Assembly (NCBI RefSeq): GCF_001625365.1
Contig: NZ_LJJF01000001.1
Coordinates: forward strand, 1,612,001-1,676,000
Reading direction: 5' to 3'
DNA from: Streptomyces sp. MJM8645
GTDB taxonomy: Bacteria > Actinomycetota > Actinomycetes > Streptomycetales > Streptomycetaceae
Length of the DNA: 64,000 nucleotides
The position numbers and the translations under genes were made by a program. Shown here piece after piece: positions 15,564 to 24,379 of this stretch; positions within the stretch are counted from its first letter, which is position 1; each line of letters begins with the position of its first letter. A model generated the notes under the pieces. It saw nothing but the letters and a program-made list of their open reading frames with translations. It was not told the origin of the DNA and did not search any database.

Positions 15564-16235
15564 ATGTCCGCACCTGTTCAGCACCACCGGTTCGCCGTCG
15601 ACGAGGACGGCAACGACCTGGGGTACGCCCTGTCGCTGCCGGACGGGTACGACGAGGGCCCCGGGCCGTGGCCGCTGCTGCTGTTCCTGCACGGCGCCAT
15701 GGAGCGCGGCGAGGATCTGGCGGCGCTCGCCGTGCACGGGCCGGTGCGGCAGATCGCCGCCGGGGCGAAGCTGCCGTTCGTGGTGGTGGCCCCGCAGTGC
15801 CCGGCGCACAGCTCGTGGGTCGCGGAGGTGAGCGCGCTGGCGGCCCTGGTCGAGGACGTGGCGCGGACGTACCGGATCGACCCGGACCGGCGGTACGTGA
15901 CCGGGCTGAGCATGGGCGGCACCGGCACGTGGGCGCTCGCCGCCCGGTACCCGCGCCGGTTCGCCGCCGCCGTGCCGATCTGCGGGTCCGGGCTGAGGGA
16001 GGCGGCGCCGCGCCTCGCCGCCCTCCCGGTGTGGGCCTTCCACGGCGGGGAGGACGACGTCGTCCCGGTCGCCCACACCGAGCGGGTGGTCGAGGCGCTG
16101 CGGGAGGCGGGCGGTCCGGTGCGGTTCACCCGCTACCCGGGGGTCGGCCACGACTCCTGGACGCGGACGTACGACGACCCCGAGGTCTACGCCTGGCTGC
16201 TCGCCCAGTCCCGCCGGTCCCGCAGCGCGGGCTGA
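15564..16235 (+). CDS. Esterase/PHB-depolymerase-like alpha/beta hydrolase
   Basis: 223 residues. FLHGAMERGED oxyanion motif (about 46-56), GLSMGG nucleophile (Ser near 118), Asp in GGEDDVVP and His in GVGHDSW. No signal peptide, so intracellular. Good ribosome site GGAGGA. Ninety bases after the linaridin oxidoreductase on the same strand; it could be read through but resembles a common stand-alone esterase, so membership of the cluster is doubtful. Confidence 0.8.
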   Translation: MSAPVQHHRFAVDEDGNDLGYALSLPDGYDEGPGPWPLLLFLHGAMERGEDLAALAVHGPVRQIAAGAKLPFVVVAPQCPAHSSWVAEVSALAALVEDVARTYRIDPDRRYVTGLSMGGTGTWALAARYPRRFAAAVPICGSGLREAAPRLAALPVWAFHGGEDDVVPVAHTERVVEALREAGGPVRFTRYPGVGHDSWTRTYDDPEVYAWLLAQSRRSRSAG

Positions 16236-16259
16236 GAACGCCGACGGGCCCGGCGGACG

Positions 16260-16982
16260 CTACTGCTGGGGGCCGGTCGCCTGGCGGGAGCCGGTCCGGG
16301 GGCGCGTGGGGTGCGGGACGGACGCGGGCAGGGCGTGCCCGGTGCGGTCGTCGGTGTGCCAGGACTGCGACTGGAAGGCCAGGAACACCGCCGCCCACCG
16401 GCTCTCCGCCGGCAGGTGGATGAGCAGCGCGCCGTCCTGGTAGACGCCGTCGTCCGTCCGGAACCGCCCGCTGTTGCCCTGGTTCATGTGCACGTCGTGC
16501 ACGCCGTTGCCGGGCAGGAAGCCGAACACCTTGTCCGGGACGCCGGGTTCGGGCCCGAAGCGCTGCCCGAAGACGTACACCGCGGCCGCCGGGTCGGCGA
16601 TCGCCCCCTGGACGTGCTGGTCGAGCATGTCGGCGAGGTCGTTGTCCGGGCCCGGGAGGTCGGGCGGCAGGACGCGCATCGCCGCGGGGTCGAACAGGTG
16701 CCCGCGGACGAAGTCCAGGCTCGCCGTGCCCGGCCGGGACGGCAGCGGGTTCCAGCCGCTGCCGGCCGGCGGGAGGAGACCGGTGACGGGGTGCCGGAAG
16801 TCCTCGACCGCGAGGTAGCGCAGGTCCGCGGGGGCCTGCTGGGAGAGGACGTTGACCGCCGCGCGGTAGTCGGTGCCCCCGGCGTCGCGCAGGTGGATCT
16901 GGTAGTGCGGGGTGTCGGTGGCGCCCTCGCGGCGCCGGTCGACGGCGGTGGCGGCGAGCACGCCGTAGTCGCTGATCGGCAT
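16260..16982 (-). CDS. DUF2278 (YukJ) family protein
   Basis: 240 residues. Begins MPISDYGVL and carries the family features VDRRREGATDTPHYQIH, the central DNDLADMLDQHV and NGVHDVHMNQGNSG with FRTDDGVYQDG. Function of the family is unknown; no signal peptide or membrane segment. GAGGAA 8 bases ahead of the ATG. Converges with the esterase 24 bases away. Its upstream region contains the 11-bp tandem repeat at 17167-17232. Confidence 0.82.
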   Translation of the reverse strand: MPISDYGVLAATAVDRRREGATDTPHYQIHLRDAGGTDYRAAVNVLSQQAPADLRYLAVEDFRHPVTGLLPPAGSGWNPLPSRPGTASLDFVRGHLFDPAAMRVLPPDLPGPDNDLADMLDQHVQGAIADPAAAVYVFGQRFGPEPGVPDKVFGFLPGNGVHDVHMNQGNSGRFRTDDGVYQDGALLIHLPAESRWAAVFLAFQSQSWHTDDRTGHALPASVPHPTRPRTGSRQATGPQQ

Positions 16983-17166
16983 GGGTGTGGTTCCTCGGTT
17001 CCCTGGCTGCTGGTCCTGGTGCCTCGCCGGCCGGTCGGCCGGGGTTCCTCCGTTATCGCGCACACCGCCGACCGGGGGCTGTGGAATCCGCAGTTGTTCA
17101 TCTGCCGTCCCCCGAACGGGCTTTCGCGCCGCAGAACGTTGACGTCGGGGCGCCGTCGTCCGGGGA

Positions 17167-17232
17167 CTGGACGAGGGCTGGATGAGGACCGGACGAGGAC
17201 TGGACGAGGGCGGGGCGAGGGCCGGACGAGGG
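17167..17232. repeat. Six tandem 11-bp repeats
   Basis: Exact 11-base period: CTGGACGAGGG, CTGGATGAGGA, CCGGACGAGGA, CTGGACGAGGG, CGGGGCGAGGG, CCGGACGAGGG. Lies between the ClC stop codon (17241) and the DUF2278 start (16982). The period is close to one helical turn, so bound proteins would sit on one face. Confidence 0.7.
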
Positions 17233-17240
17233 CGGGCCGG

Positions 17241-18626
17241 TCAGTCGGCCGGTGCCGGCCTGCCCCGGCCGGGCAGGACGTGGACGCGTCTCGACCGCCC
17301 CCGGAGCAGCTCGCCGGTGACGAAGGCCGTCACCGCGGCGACGATCAGCAGCGGCATCGCATCGGCGGCCTGGCCGCCCAGCAGCGCCGTCGCCAGCACC
17401 GTGCTGGTGACCGGAAGCCGGGTGACGGCCGCGCCGGAGGCGGCCAGTCCGACGGCCAGCGCGGGCGCGGTGCCGAAGCCGGGCAGCGGCGCGCAGGCCG
17501 CCCCGAGCGCGGCACCGATCAGGATCGCCGGGAAGATCGGGCCGCCGCGCAGGCTGCCCAGGGCGATCCCCCAGCCGACCGTCTTGCACAGCACCAGGGC
17601 GAGCAGCGCGCCGATCGACCAGGCCGCCGGGTCGGCCGCCAGCGCGCCCAGGGTGACCTGCCCGGAGAGCGCGGCCTCCTCCGGTGAGCGACCGGTGAGC
17701 AGCGGGTACGCCGCGAGGCAGGCCCCGACGGCGATCGCGCACAGCACCGTCCGGACGGCGGTCCGACGAGCGGTCGGCACCGGCCGGGGGCCCGCCGGAT
17801 CGCCCGTGGTGAAGGCCTTGACCCGCCGGCCGAGGGCCTGCCCGGCCACGCAGACCACGGCGATCACCACCGCCAGCGGGACGCCCCAGAGGAAGTCGCC
17901 CAAGTCCGGGACGCCGCTCTCGGGCACCCGCGGCAGCGAGAGCGCGCCGATCGACAGCCCGGTCCAGTGGCCGAAGCCGGTGAAGACCAGCGCACCGACC
18001 CCGCTGGCCAGCAGGCAGGGCAGGATCAGAGCGATCAGCCGCGGGCCGCCCAGCCCGGCCGCCTCGATCATCATCACGCCCGCCACCAGCGGGCTGCCGA
18101 AGATGGTGGAGATCGCCGCCGCCGCCCCGGCTGTTCCCAACACCGGTACCAGTTCCGGGCGTTGGGCCCGCCTGGCGGACCGGACGGCGAGCAGCGCGAG
18201 GCCGCCGCCGATCGCCATCAGCGGCGCCTCCGGGCCGAGCACCGCGCCGAGCGGCAGGCAGGCGAGCGCGGCCAGCACCACGCCGGGGACGGCGCCCGGC
18301 GGGGTGGGCGGGCCGCCCAACCCGTCCACCGGGACGTGGCCGCCGCGCCCGGGCAGCCGGGTGACCACGGGGGCGAGCAGCAGGCCGGCCAGCAGCAGCG
18401 CGGGCAGCGGCCACCACCAGGGGGCGCGGTCGAAGCCGGCGGCGACCGGCAGGCTCTCCCAGACCCAGTGCTGGAGTTGGTGCTCCAGGCCGACGAAGCC
18501 GAAGGCGACCAGCGAGACCGGGACGCCGATCAGGGTGGCGACCAGCAGCAGGCCGAGGTAGCCCTTGCCGAGCAGCACCTGGCGCAGGGTGGGGCCACCG
18601 TTCTGCTGCTGGGGCGTCCCCGGCAT
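17241..18626 (-). CDS. ClC-family chloride channel/antiporter
   Basis: 461 residues with ten or more membrane segments. The selectivity motifs are degenerate but in place: GAVLGPEAPL (for GxEGP, about 134-143) and RGGPIFPAI (for GxFxP). The proton-glutamate of GxEGP appears shifted, which makes coupling type uncertain. AAGGAGC ribosome site before the ATG. No CBS domains at the C-terminus, so a short bacterial-type ClC. Confidence 0.85.
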   Translation of the reverse strand: MPGTPQQQNGGPTLRQVLLGKGYLGLLLVATLIGVPVSLVAFGFVGLEHQLQHWVWESLPVAAGFDRAPWWWPLPALLLAGLLLAPVVTRLPGRGGHVPVDGLGGPPTPPGAVPGVVLAALACLPLGAVLGPEAPLMAIGGGLALLAVRSARRAQRPELVPVLGTAGAAAAISTIFGSPLVAGVMMIEAAGLGGPRLIALILPCLLASGVGALVFTGFGHWTGLSIGALSLPRVPESGVPDLGDFLWGVPLAVVIAVVCVAGQALGRRVKAFTTGDPAGPRPVPTARRTAVRTVLCAIAVGACLAAYPLLTGRSPEEAALSGQVTLGALAADPAAWSIGALLALVLCKTVGWGIALGSLRGGPIFPAILIGAALGAACAPLPGFGTAPALAVGLAASGAAVTRLPVTSTVLATALLGGQAADAMPLLIVAAVTAFVTGELLRGRSRRVHVLPGRGRPAPAD

Positions 18627-18829
18627 CGCCGCTCCTTCGCGCTCCCGGGGCGCGCGGCCCCCGTCCTGCGACCGAGTCTCGCCCGGGGCCGGGCGGCCCG
18701 CACGGCGTGCGGCCCGTCAGCCGGGCGCCGGACGAGCGGAGTTGCGCCGTTCAGGTGAGAGCGCTCTCCGGGGCGGCTGGCGACCGGAGCGGGTGGGCGT
18801 CGACGGCGGCCGGGGCCAACAGCGGGCGG

Positions 18830-19585
18830 TCAGAGCCGGCGGGCGTCGCCGAGCGCGCTCTCGATGCCCTGGACCATCCGCCACAGCGGCGCCCGGCGGC
18901 TGGCGACCAGCACCACCACATCGTCCGCCCCGGACTCCGCGGGCTCCCCGGACCCCCCGGACTCCCCGCCCGGGCGGTCGTTCCAGGTGCCGGTGACGAA
19001 GGCCATCGCCGCGTCGACCTCGACCACCCAGTCGCTCTCGCCGCCCGAGCGCAGCCAGGTGCGCAGGGCGTGGTTGTGCGCGGCGACAACGGCGGCGGCG
19101 GTCACGTCGGCGCGCAGCGGGCCGTCCGGGCGGTCGGCGAACCGGCCGCGCAGGTAGGCCGCGAGCGTGTGCTCGTAGCGCCAGACCACGGAGAGCTCGT
19201 ACGCCCGCAGGCCGGGGACCTTGCGGGTGAGGCGGTAGCGCTGGACGGAGAAGGAGGGCTGTTCGGCGTACATCCGCAGGACGAGCCGGGCCGCGTCGCA
19301 GGCGTGCTTGACCGGGTCCTCCTCGCCGGTGCCGGACTCCAGGAACTCCGTCATCTCGGCGAGGCTGCGCTCGTGGTCCGGGAAGACCACGTCCTCCTTG
19401 GCCGGGAAGTAGCGGAAGAAGGAGCGCCGGCCGACCCCGGCGAGCGAGACGATGTCGTCGATGGTGGTCTGCTCGAAGCCGCGTTCCAGGAAGAGCTCGA
19501 AGGCCGCGGCGACGAGCGCCTCGCGCATCGCCGGCTTGGCGGGCCCGTCGTTCATGGGCAGGTCCTGCTCTTCCTTCTCGCTCAT
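18830..19585 (-). CDS. TetR-family regulator in the acyl-CoA dehydrogenase operon
   Basis: 251 residues. Helix-turn-helix at about 20-65 (FELFLERGFEQTTIDDIVSL, then GVGRRSFFRYFPAKED). The ligand domain follows; the C-terminal 45 residues hold a Gly/Ser/Glu-rich loop. It is 76 bases downstream of the acyl-CoA dehydrogenase gene on the same strand, so it probably shares that transcript and is the best candidate for the protein that binds the GGNACTNAGTNCC sites; that link is inferred. Confidence 0.85.
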   Translation of the reverse strand: MSEKEEQDLPMNDGPAKPAMREALVAAAFELFLERGFEQTTIDDIVSLAGVGRRSFFRYFPAKEDVVFPDHERSLAEMTEFLESGTGEEDPVKHACDAARLVLRMYAEQPSFSVQRYRLTRKVPGLRAYELSVVWRYEHTLAAYLRGRFADRPDGPLRADVTAAAVVAAHNHALRTWLRSGGESDWVVEVDAAMAFVTGTWNDRPGGESGGSGEPAESGADDVVVLVASRRAPLWRMVQGIESALGDARRL

Positions 19586-19661
19586 TCCCGGAACATAGCA
19601 TCGGCCCCGAACGGCCGGACCGGGTGCTCGGCCCGGCCGTCGGTGCACCTCGGAGAGGCTG

Positions 19662-20813
19662 TTACGGCAGGTTGCGGGCCATGACGATGCGCTGGACCTG
19701 GTTGGTCCCCTCGTAGATCTGGGTGATCTTCGCGTCCCGCATCATCCGCTCCACCGGGTAGTCCCGCGTGTACCCGTACCCGCCCAGCAACTGCACCGCG
19801 TCCGTCGTGATCTCCATCGCCGCATCCGACGCGTAGCACTTCGCCGCCGCCCCGAAGAACGTCAGATCCCCGTCCCCACGCTGCGACTTCGCCGCCGCCA
19901 CATACGTCAACTGCCGCGCCGCCTCCAGCTTCATCGCCATGTCCGCCAGCATGAACTGCACACCCTGGAACTCCGCGATCGCCTTCCCGAACTGCCGCCG
20001 CTCCTTCACATACCCCTTCGCGTAGTCCAACGCCCCCTGCGCGATCCCCACCGCCTGCGCCGCGATCGTCACCCGCGTGTGGTCCAACGTCCGCATCGCC
20101 GTCGCGAACCCCGTCCCCTCCGCACCGATCATCCGGTCCGCAGGAATCCGCACATTGTCGAAGTACACCTCACGCGTCGGCGAACCCTTGATCCCCAACT
20201 TCCTCTCCGGCGCACCGAACGACACCCCCTCGTCGCCCTTCTCCACCACGAACGCCGAGATCCCCTTCGACCGCAGCTCCGGATCCGTCACCGCCATCAC
20301 CGTGTAGAACTCCGAGACACCCGCGTTCGTGATCCAGCGCTTCACCCCGTTCAGCACCCAGAAGTCCCCGTCCCGCACCGCCCGGGTCCGCATCCCCGCC
20401 GCGTCCGAACCCGCCTCCGGCTCCGACAGGCAGTACGAGAACATCCCCTCACCCCGCGCCAACGCCCCCAGGTACTTCGCCTTCAACTCCGGCGAACCCG
20501 ACAACTGCACCGGCAACGACCCCAGCTTGTTCACCGCCGGAATCAACGAGGACGACGCACACACCCGCGCCACCTCCTCGATCACGATCACCGTCGCCAG
20601 CGCATCCGCCCCCGCACCACCGAACTCCTCCGGCACGTGCACCGCATGCAGATCACTGCCCCGCAACGCGTCCAACGCCTCCTGCGGGAACCGCCCCAGC
20701 TCATCCACCTCCGCCGCGAACGGAGCGATCTTCGCCTCGGCCAGCGAACGCACCGCCTCACGGAGCATCTCGTGCTCCTCGGAGATACGGAAGAGATCGA
20801 ACTCCTGGCTCAT
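19662..20813 (-). CDS. Acyl-CoA dehydrogenase
   Basis: 383 residues, usual length. Flavoenzyme that makes the trans-2-enoyl-CoA in beta-oxidation or branched-chain degradation and passes electrons to ETF. Motifs: CLSEPEAGSDAAG, RWITNAG, RQFGKAIAEFQGVQ and the catalytic Glu in QIYEGTNQVQR. ATG is preceded by AGGAG. Three operator copies (20837-20913) lie just upstream; the matching sites before etfBA tie dehydrogenase and electron acceptor together. Followed by its likely repressor. Confidence 0.93.
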   Translation of the reverse strand: MSQEFDLFRISEEHEMLREAVRSLAEAKIAPFAAEVDELGRFPQEALDALRGSDLHAVHVPEEFGGAGADALATVIVIEEVARVCASSSLIPAVNKLGSLPVQLSGSPELKAKYLGALARGEGMFSYCLSEPEAGSDAAGMRTRAVRDGDFWVLNGVKRWITNAGVSEFYTVMAVTDPELRSKGISAFVVEKGDEGVSFGAPERKLGIKGSPTREVYFDNVRIPADRMIGAEGTGFATAMRTLDHTRVTIAAQAVGIAQGALDYAKGYVKERRQFGKAIAEFQGVQFMLADMAMKLEAARQLTYVAAAKSQRGDGDLTFFGAAAKCYASDAAMEITTDAVQLLGGYGYTRDYPVERMMRDAKITQIYEGTNQVQRIVMARNLP

Positions 20814-20836
20814 GATCGCCACTCCTGTTTCACGAC

Positions 20837-20849
20837 GGTACTCAGTACC
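20837..20849. promoter_or_regulatory. Operator GGTACTCAGTACC before the acyl-CoA dehydrogenase
   Basis: Perfect 13-bp palindrome 24 bases upstream of the dehydrogenase start. First of six similar sites in this window. Confidence 0.75.
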
Positions 20850-20877
20850 CTTCATTATGCACCCACGCGGCAAAAAG

Positions 20878-20913
20878 GGAACTCAGTGCCTTCACATGGC
20901 GGCACTGAGTTCC
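20878..20913. promoter_or_regulatory. Paired operators between acyl-CoA dehydrogenase and the zinc-ribbon gene
   Basis: GGAACTCAGTGCC (20878-20890) and GGCACTGAGTTCC (20901-20913) are exact inverse copies of each other, so the two together make a 36-bp inverted repeat. They lie in the divergent promoter region and can control both genes. Confidence 0.75.
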
Positions 20914-20975
20914 CTATCCTTTTTTCTGCCGAACTTCTGCCGAACAAGCCGGTCCGAGCGCAGGGAGATGACAGC

Positions 20976-21410
20976 GTGGTCCACTCAGCCATCGATGCCG
21001 ACACCCGGAGCACCACGCTGTACTTCCAGCGCTGCTCGTGGTGCTGCAACCCGACCTTCCAGCGGCTGCTCTGCCCCACCTGCGGCTCCACCGAGCTGCG
21101 GCTGGAGCCCAGCGAGGGCACCGGCGTCGTCCGACGCTGCGAGGTCGAGCAGGCCCGGACGCCGCTGGTCCGCCAGAAGTCCCTGATCCGGATGGCCGAG
21201 GGCTTCGACGTCTGGTGCATCGTCGACGGGCTGCGCAGCACCGTCCCGGTCGGGACGCGGGTGCGGCTGCTGTCCGCCCCCGGCTCCGAGCAGCCCGAGC
21301 TGCGGCTGCTGCCGATGGAGGGGCCGCAGCCGCCGGTGGACGTCGAGCCGCGACCGCTGCCGCCCGTCCAGGGCGGGTTCACCCAGCACCTCGCGGCCTT
21401 CGCCGAATAG
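20976..21410 (+). CDS. Zn-ribbon OB-fold protein (DUF35-like)
   Basis: 144 residues. Rubredoxin-like zinc ribbon at the N-terminus with CSWC (20-23) and CPTC (33-36), followed by an OB-fold. Proteins of this family assist thiolases or acyl-CoA-binding enzymes, which fits its position opposite an acyl-CoA dehydrogenase and under the same operator pair. GTG start with CAGGGAG about 8 bases upstream. The C-terminal 30 residues are Pro-rich. Confidence 0.75.
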   Translation: MVHSAIDADTRSTTLYFQRCSWCCNPTFQRLLCPTCGSTELRLEPSEGTGVVRRCEVEQARTPLVRQKSLIRMAEGFDVWCIVDGLRSTVPVGTRVRLLSAPGSEQPELRLLPMEGPQPPVDVEPRPLPPVQGGFTQHLAAFAE

Positions 21411-21446
21411 CGTCCACCACACGGCGGATAGCGTCCGCCACACGCC

Positions 21447-21484
21447 GGAGGGCGTGGCACCGGGTACTCGGTGCCACGCCCTCC
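21447..21484. terminator. Bidirectional terminator
   Basis: GGAGGGCGTGGCACC / GGTGCCACGCCCTCC, a 15-bp perfect stem with an 8-base loop, between the convergent zinc-ribbon gene and etfA. Confidence 0.85.
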
Positions 21485-21503
21485 GCCATGTGGTGTGCGG
21501 GGA

Positions 21504-22466
21504 TCAGCCCTTGCGGGACTTCACCTCGGCGGTCAGCTGCGGCAGCACGGCGAACAGGTCGCCGACCACGCCGTAGTCCGCCAGCTCGAAGATCGGGGCC
21601 TCCGGGTCCTTGTTGACCGCGACGATGGTCTTCGAGGTCTGCATGCCCGCCCGGTGCTGGATGGCGCCGGAGATGCCGTTCGCCACGTACAGCTGCGGCG
21701 AGACCTGCTTGCCGGTCTGGCCGACCTGGTTGCTGTGCGGGTACCAGCCCGCGTCGACGGCGGCACGCGAGGCACCGACGGCCGCGCCCAGCGCGTCCGC
21801 GAGCTCCTCGACGACGCCGAAGCCGGCCGCCTCGCCGACGCCGCGGCCGCCCGAGACCACGATCGCGGCCTCGGTCAGCTCCGGACGGCCGGTCGAGACC
21901 CGCGGGGTGCGCGAGGTGACCTTGGCCGCGTTGCCGGTGAACTCCACCGCCACGTTCTCCACCGCACCCGCGCCCGCAACGGCCTCGGGGGCCACCGCGT
22001 TCGGCTTGACCGTGATGACCGGCACGCCGTTGCTGACGCGCGAGTCGACGGTGTACGAGGCGGCGAACACCGACTGGGTGGCGACCGGACCACCGTCGCC
22101 CGCACGCAGGTCGATGGCGTCGGTGATGATGCCGGAGCCCAGGCGCAGTGCGACGCGGGCGGCGATCTCCTTGCCCTCGCCGGAGGAGGTGACCAGGACG
22201 GCGGCGGCGTCGCCGGCCTTGGCGATCTGGGTGAGGGCGTCCACCTTCGGGACGACCAGCTGGTCGGTGAACTCGGCGCCCTCGGCGACGTACACCTTGG
22301 CCGCGCCGTACTCGGCGGCCTTGGCCGCGATGTCGGCGGCGGCGGCGCCGGCGCCCAGCACGACCGCGGACGGCTCGCCGATCCGGCGGGCCAGGGTCAG
22401 CAGTTCGAGGGCCGGCTTGCGGACCGCACCGTCGGCGTGGTCCACCAGGACGAGAATCTCAGCCAT
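21504..22466 (-). CDS. etfA: Electron transfer flavoprotein alpha subunit
   Basis: 320 residues. Accepts electrons from acyl-CoA dehydrogenases and hands them to the ETF:quinone route. The C-terminal FAD-binding signature is plain: VVSGGRGVG, then [20 protein letters not shown], then [12 protein letters not shown]. Second gene of the etfBA operon, 57 bases after etfB. ATG with weak GGAG. Confidence 0.95.
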   Translation of the reverse strand: MAEILVLVDHADGAVRKPALELLTLARRIGEPSAVVLGAGAAAADIAAKAAEYGAAKVYVAEGAEFTDQLVVPKVDALTQIAKAGDAAAVLVTSSGEGKEIAARVALRLGSGIITDAIDLRAGDGGPVATQSVFAASYTVDSRVSNGVPVITVKPNAVAPEAVAGAGAVENVAVEFTGNAAKVTSRTPRVSTGRPELTEAAIVVSGGRGVGEAAGFGVVEELADALGAAVGASRAAVDAGWYPHSNQVGQTGKQVSPQLYVANGISGAIQHRAGMQTSKTIVAVNKDPEAPIFELADYGVVGDLFAVLPQLTAEVKSRKG

Positions 22467-22523
22467 TGCTCAATGTCTCCGTGTTTCGCTGTGGCAGGGG
22501 GTGGGTGGCTCGGCCGGGCCGGC

Positions 22524-23309
22524 TCAGATGAACTTCTGGTCGGCGAGGAAGCCGGCGAGCTGCTTGCCGCCCTCGCCCTCGTCCTTGACGACCGTGCCCG
22601 CGGTCCGCGCCGGACGCGCCGCCACCGACTCCACCGCCGTCCACGCACCCGCCAGACCGACCTCGTCGGCCTCGATGCCCAGATCGTCCAGGTCCAGCGA
22701 CTGGACCGGCTTCTTCTTCGCCGCCATGATCCCCTTGAACGACGGGTACCGGGCCTCACCCGACTGGTCCGTCACCGACACCACCGCCGGCAGCGCCGCC
22801 TCCACCAGCTCGGTCGCCGCGTCACCGTCACGACGGCCCCGCACCACACCGCCCTCGACCGACACCTCGGACAGCAGCGTCACCTGCGCCACGCCCAGCC
22901 GCTCCGCCAGCAGCGCCGGCAGCACACCCATCGAACCGTCCGTCGACGCCATCCCACCGATCACCAGGTCGAACCCGGTCTTCTCCAGCGCCTTCGCCAG
23001 CACCGCCGACGTCCCGATCACATCCGACCCGTGGATGTCCTCGTCGTTCACGTGCACGGCCTTGTCCGCACCCATCGACAGCGCCTTGCGCAGCGCGTCC
23101 TTCGCATCGTCCGGCCCGACCGTCAGCACCGTCACCTCGGCGCCCTCGTTCGCCGCCGCGATCCGCAGCGCCTGCTCCACGCCGTACTCGTCGAGCTCCG
23201 ACAGAAGGCCGTCCACACCCTCCCGGTCGGTGGTGTGGTCGTCCGCGAACCGACGGTCACCCGTCGCGTCCGGCACGTACTTCACACAGACGACGATCCT
23301 CAAGCTCAT
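22524..23309 (-). CDS. etfB: Electron transfer flavoprotein beta subunit
   Basis: 261 residues, standard length. Begins [14 protein letters not shown]; carries AMP-binding residues around [20 protein letters not shown] and the recognition-loop region [16 protein letters not shown] 23309 has AGGAGAA 9 bases upstream. The gene heads etfBA, with three operator copies between 23363 and 23512, so it should respond to the same regulator as the acyl-CoA dehydrogenase. Confidence 0.95.
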   Translation of the reverse strand: MSLRIVVCVKYVPDATGDRRFADDHTTDREGVDGLLSELDEYGVEQALRIAAANEGAEVTVLTVGPDDAKDALRKALSMGADKAVHVNDEDIHGSDVIGTSAVLAKALEKTGFDLVIGGMASTDGSMGVLPALLAERLGVAQVTLLSEVSVEGGVVRGRRDGDAATELVEAALPAVVSVTDQSGEARYPSFKGIMAAKKKPVQSLDLDDLGIEADEVGLAGAWTAVESVAARPARTAGTVVKDEGEGGKQLAGFLADQKFI

Positions 23310-23362
23310 GAGTGGTTCTCCTGTCACGGTCGCACTGGTCGATGGCCTCACGTCATGCCGAG

Positions 23363-23375
23363 GGTACTGAGTGCC
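23363..23375. promoter_or_regulatory. Operator GGTACTGAGTGCC before etfB
   Basis: One of six GGNACTNAGTNCC sites; 54 bases upstream of the etfB start. Confidence 0.7.
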
Positions 23376-23477
23376 AATCCCGGCCCGGCCGCGCCCTGCG
23401 CGCCGTGAGCGCCACCTGGACCGGCATACCGTGTCGGCGCTCTTCGACTGGTGTCGGAGGCTCCACGAAGAGGATAC

Positions 23478-23512
23478 GGCACTCAGTACCCCTGGTAAAG
23501 GAACTCAGTACC
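23478..23512. promoter_or_regulatory. Operator pair GGCACTCAGTACC and GGAACTCAGTACC
   Basis: Two direct copies (23478-23490, 23500-23512), centres 22 bases or two helical turns apart, between etfB and the 3' end of the encapsulin gene. They belong to the etfBA promoter region. Confidence 0.7.
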
Positions 23513-23553
23513 CTTCCCGGTGTGCGCTGGGCCTCAGGCCGCCCTCAGCGCCC

Positions 23554-24351
23554 TCAGGCGGCCAGCACCACGGCGGCCTCCCCCGTGTAGACGCGGAAGG
23601 TGAGGGACTCCTGGAGGTAGAGCCGCACGGTGTCGGCGTCGTGGGAGAGGTAGCCGACGGAGACGTCCTGGCCGAGGAAGAGTTCGAAGTCGCCGCCCCG
23701 GGTGGAGAGGAGGAGGGCGCCCTCGATGGCGGGGGCCCAGATGATGTCCCCGTCGAGGAGGCGGGCGAGGTGGTTGTGGACGGGGTAGCCGTGGTCGCTG
23801 GTCTCGTTGACGGCGGTGAAGGTGTCCGCGCCGAGCAGGAGCGAGTAGGGGCCGCCGACGCCGGCCAGGCGCAGCGCGGTGAGGGCGCGGCTGACGGCCT
23901 CGGGGTACTCGCGGACGTCCTCGGGGAGCCGGACCAGCGGGTTGGTGGAGCCGGCCCGGATGCCCTCGATGGCGGCGGCGCGGTAGCCCTCGAAGACGGC
24001 GCGGTCCTCGGCGAGGGCGATGGTGCGGGCGGCGTCCTTCACCGGCTGCCAGTCGGAGTCGCGGGAGCCGCGCTCGACGTCGTCGACGGCCTCGCGGCGG
24101 ACGGTGAAGGGGACGCGCAGCTCGACCACCGGCTGGGCGGCGCGGGCGTGGGCCTGGACGCCGTCGGCGGGCGGTTCGATGCCGGTCAGGTGGCCGGTGC
24201 CGACGGCGGCGAGGGTGGAGCCGTCGGGGCCGTTCAGGTCGACCACACGGCGGCCGGCGATGTGGAGCTTGAAGGTCTGGCGGGCCTCCTCCTCGATCTC
24301 CGCCCAGGCTGCGGCGGAGACGGGGGCGAGGTCGCGGTGCAGGTTGTTCAT
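23554..24351 (-). CDS. Family 1 encapsulin shell protein
   Basis: 265 residues, HK97-type capsid fold that self-assembles into a protein nanocompartment. Family features: MNNLHRDLAPVSAAAWAEIE start, RRVVDLNGPDG, the E-loop region GVQAHARAAQPVVELRVPF, PLVRLPEDVREYPEAVSRAL, and a C-terminal ESLTFRVYTGEAAVVL. Second gene of a two-gene operon, 28 bases after a DyP peroxidase that carries the loading peptide. Expected to house that enzyme under oxidative stress. Confidence 0.94.
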   Translation of the reverse strand: MNNLHRDLAPVSAAAWAEIEEEARQTFKLHIAGRRVVDLNGPDGSTLAAVGTGHLTGIEPPADGVQAHARAAQPVVELRVPFTVRREAVDDVERGSRDSDWQPVKDAARTIALAEDRAVFEGYRAAAIEGIRAGSTNPLVRLPEDVREYPEAVSRALTALRLAGVGGPYSLLLGADTFTAVNETSDHGYPVHNHLARLLDGDIIWAPAIEGALLLSTRGGDFELFLGQDVSVGYLSHDADTVRLYLQESLTFRVYTGEAAVVLAA

Positions 24352-24379
24352 GGTGCGGGTCCTTGTCGGGAGGTCCGGT

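Noticed and set aside
15564..16235. The esterase as a member of the linaridin operon
   Set aside because: It lies 90 bases downstream on the same strand but has its own strong ribosome site and the form of a common stand-alone esterase; kept outside the cluster.
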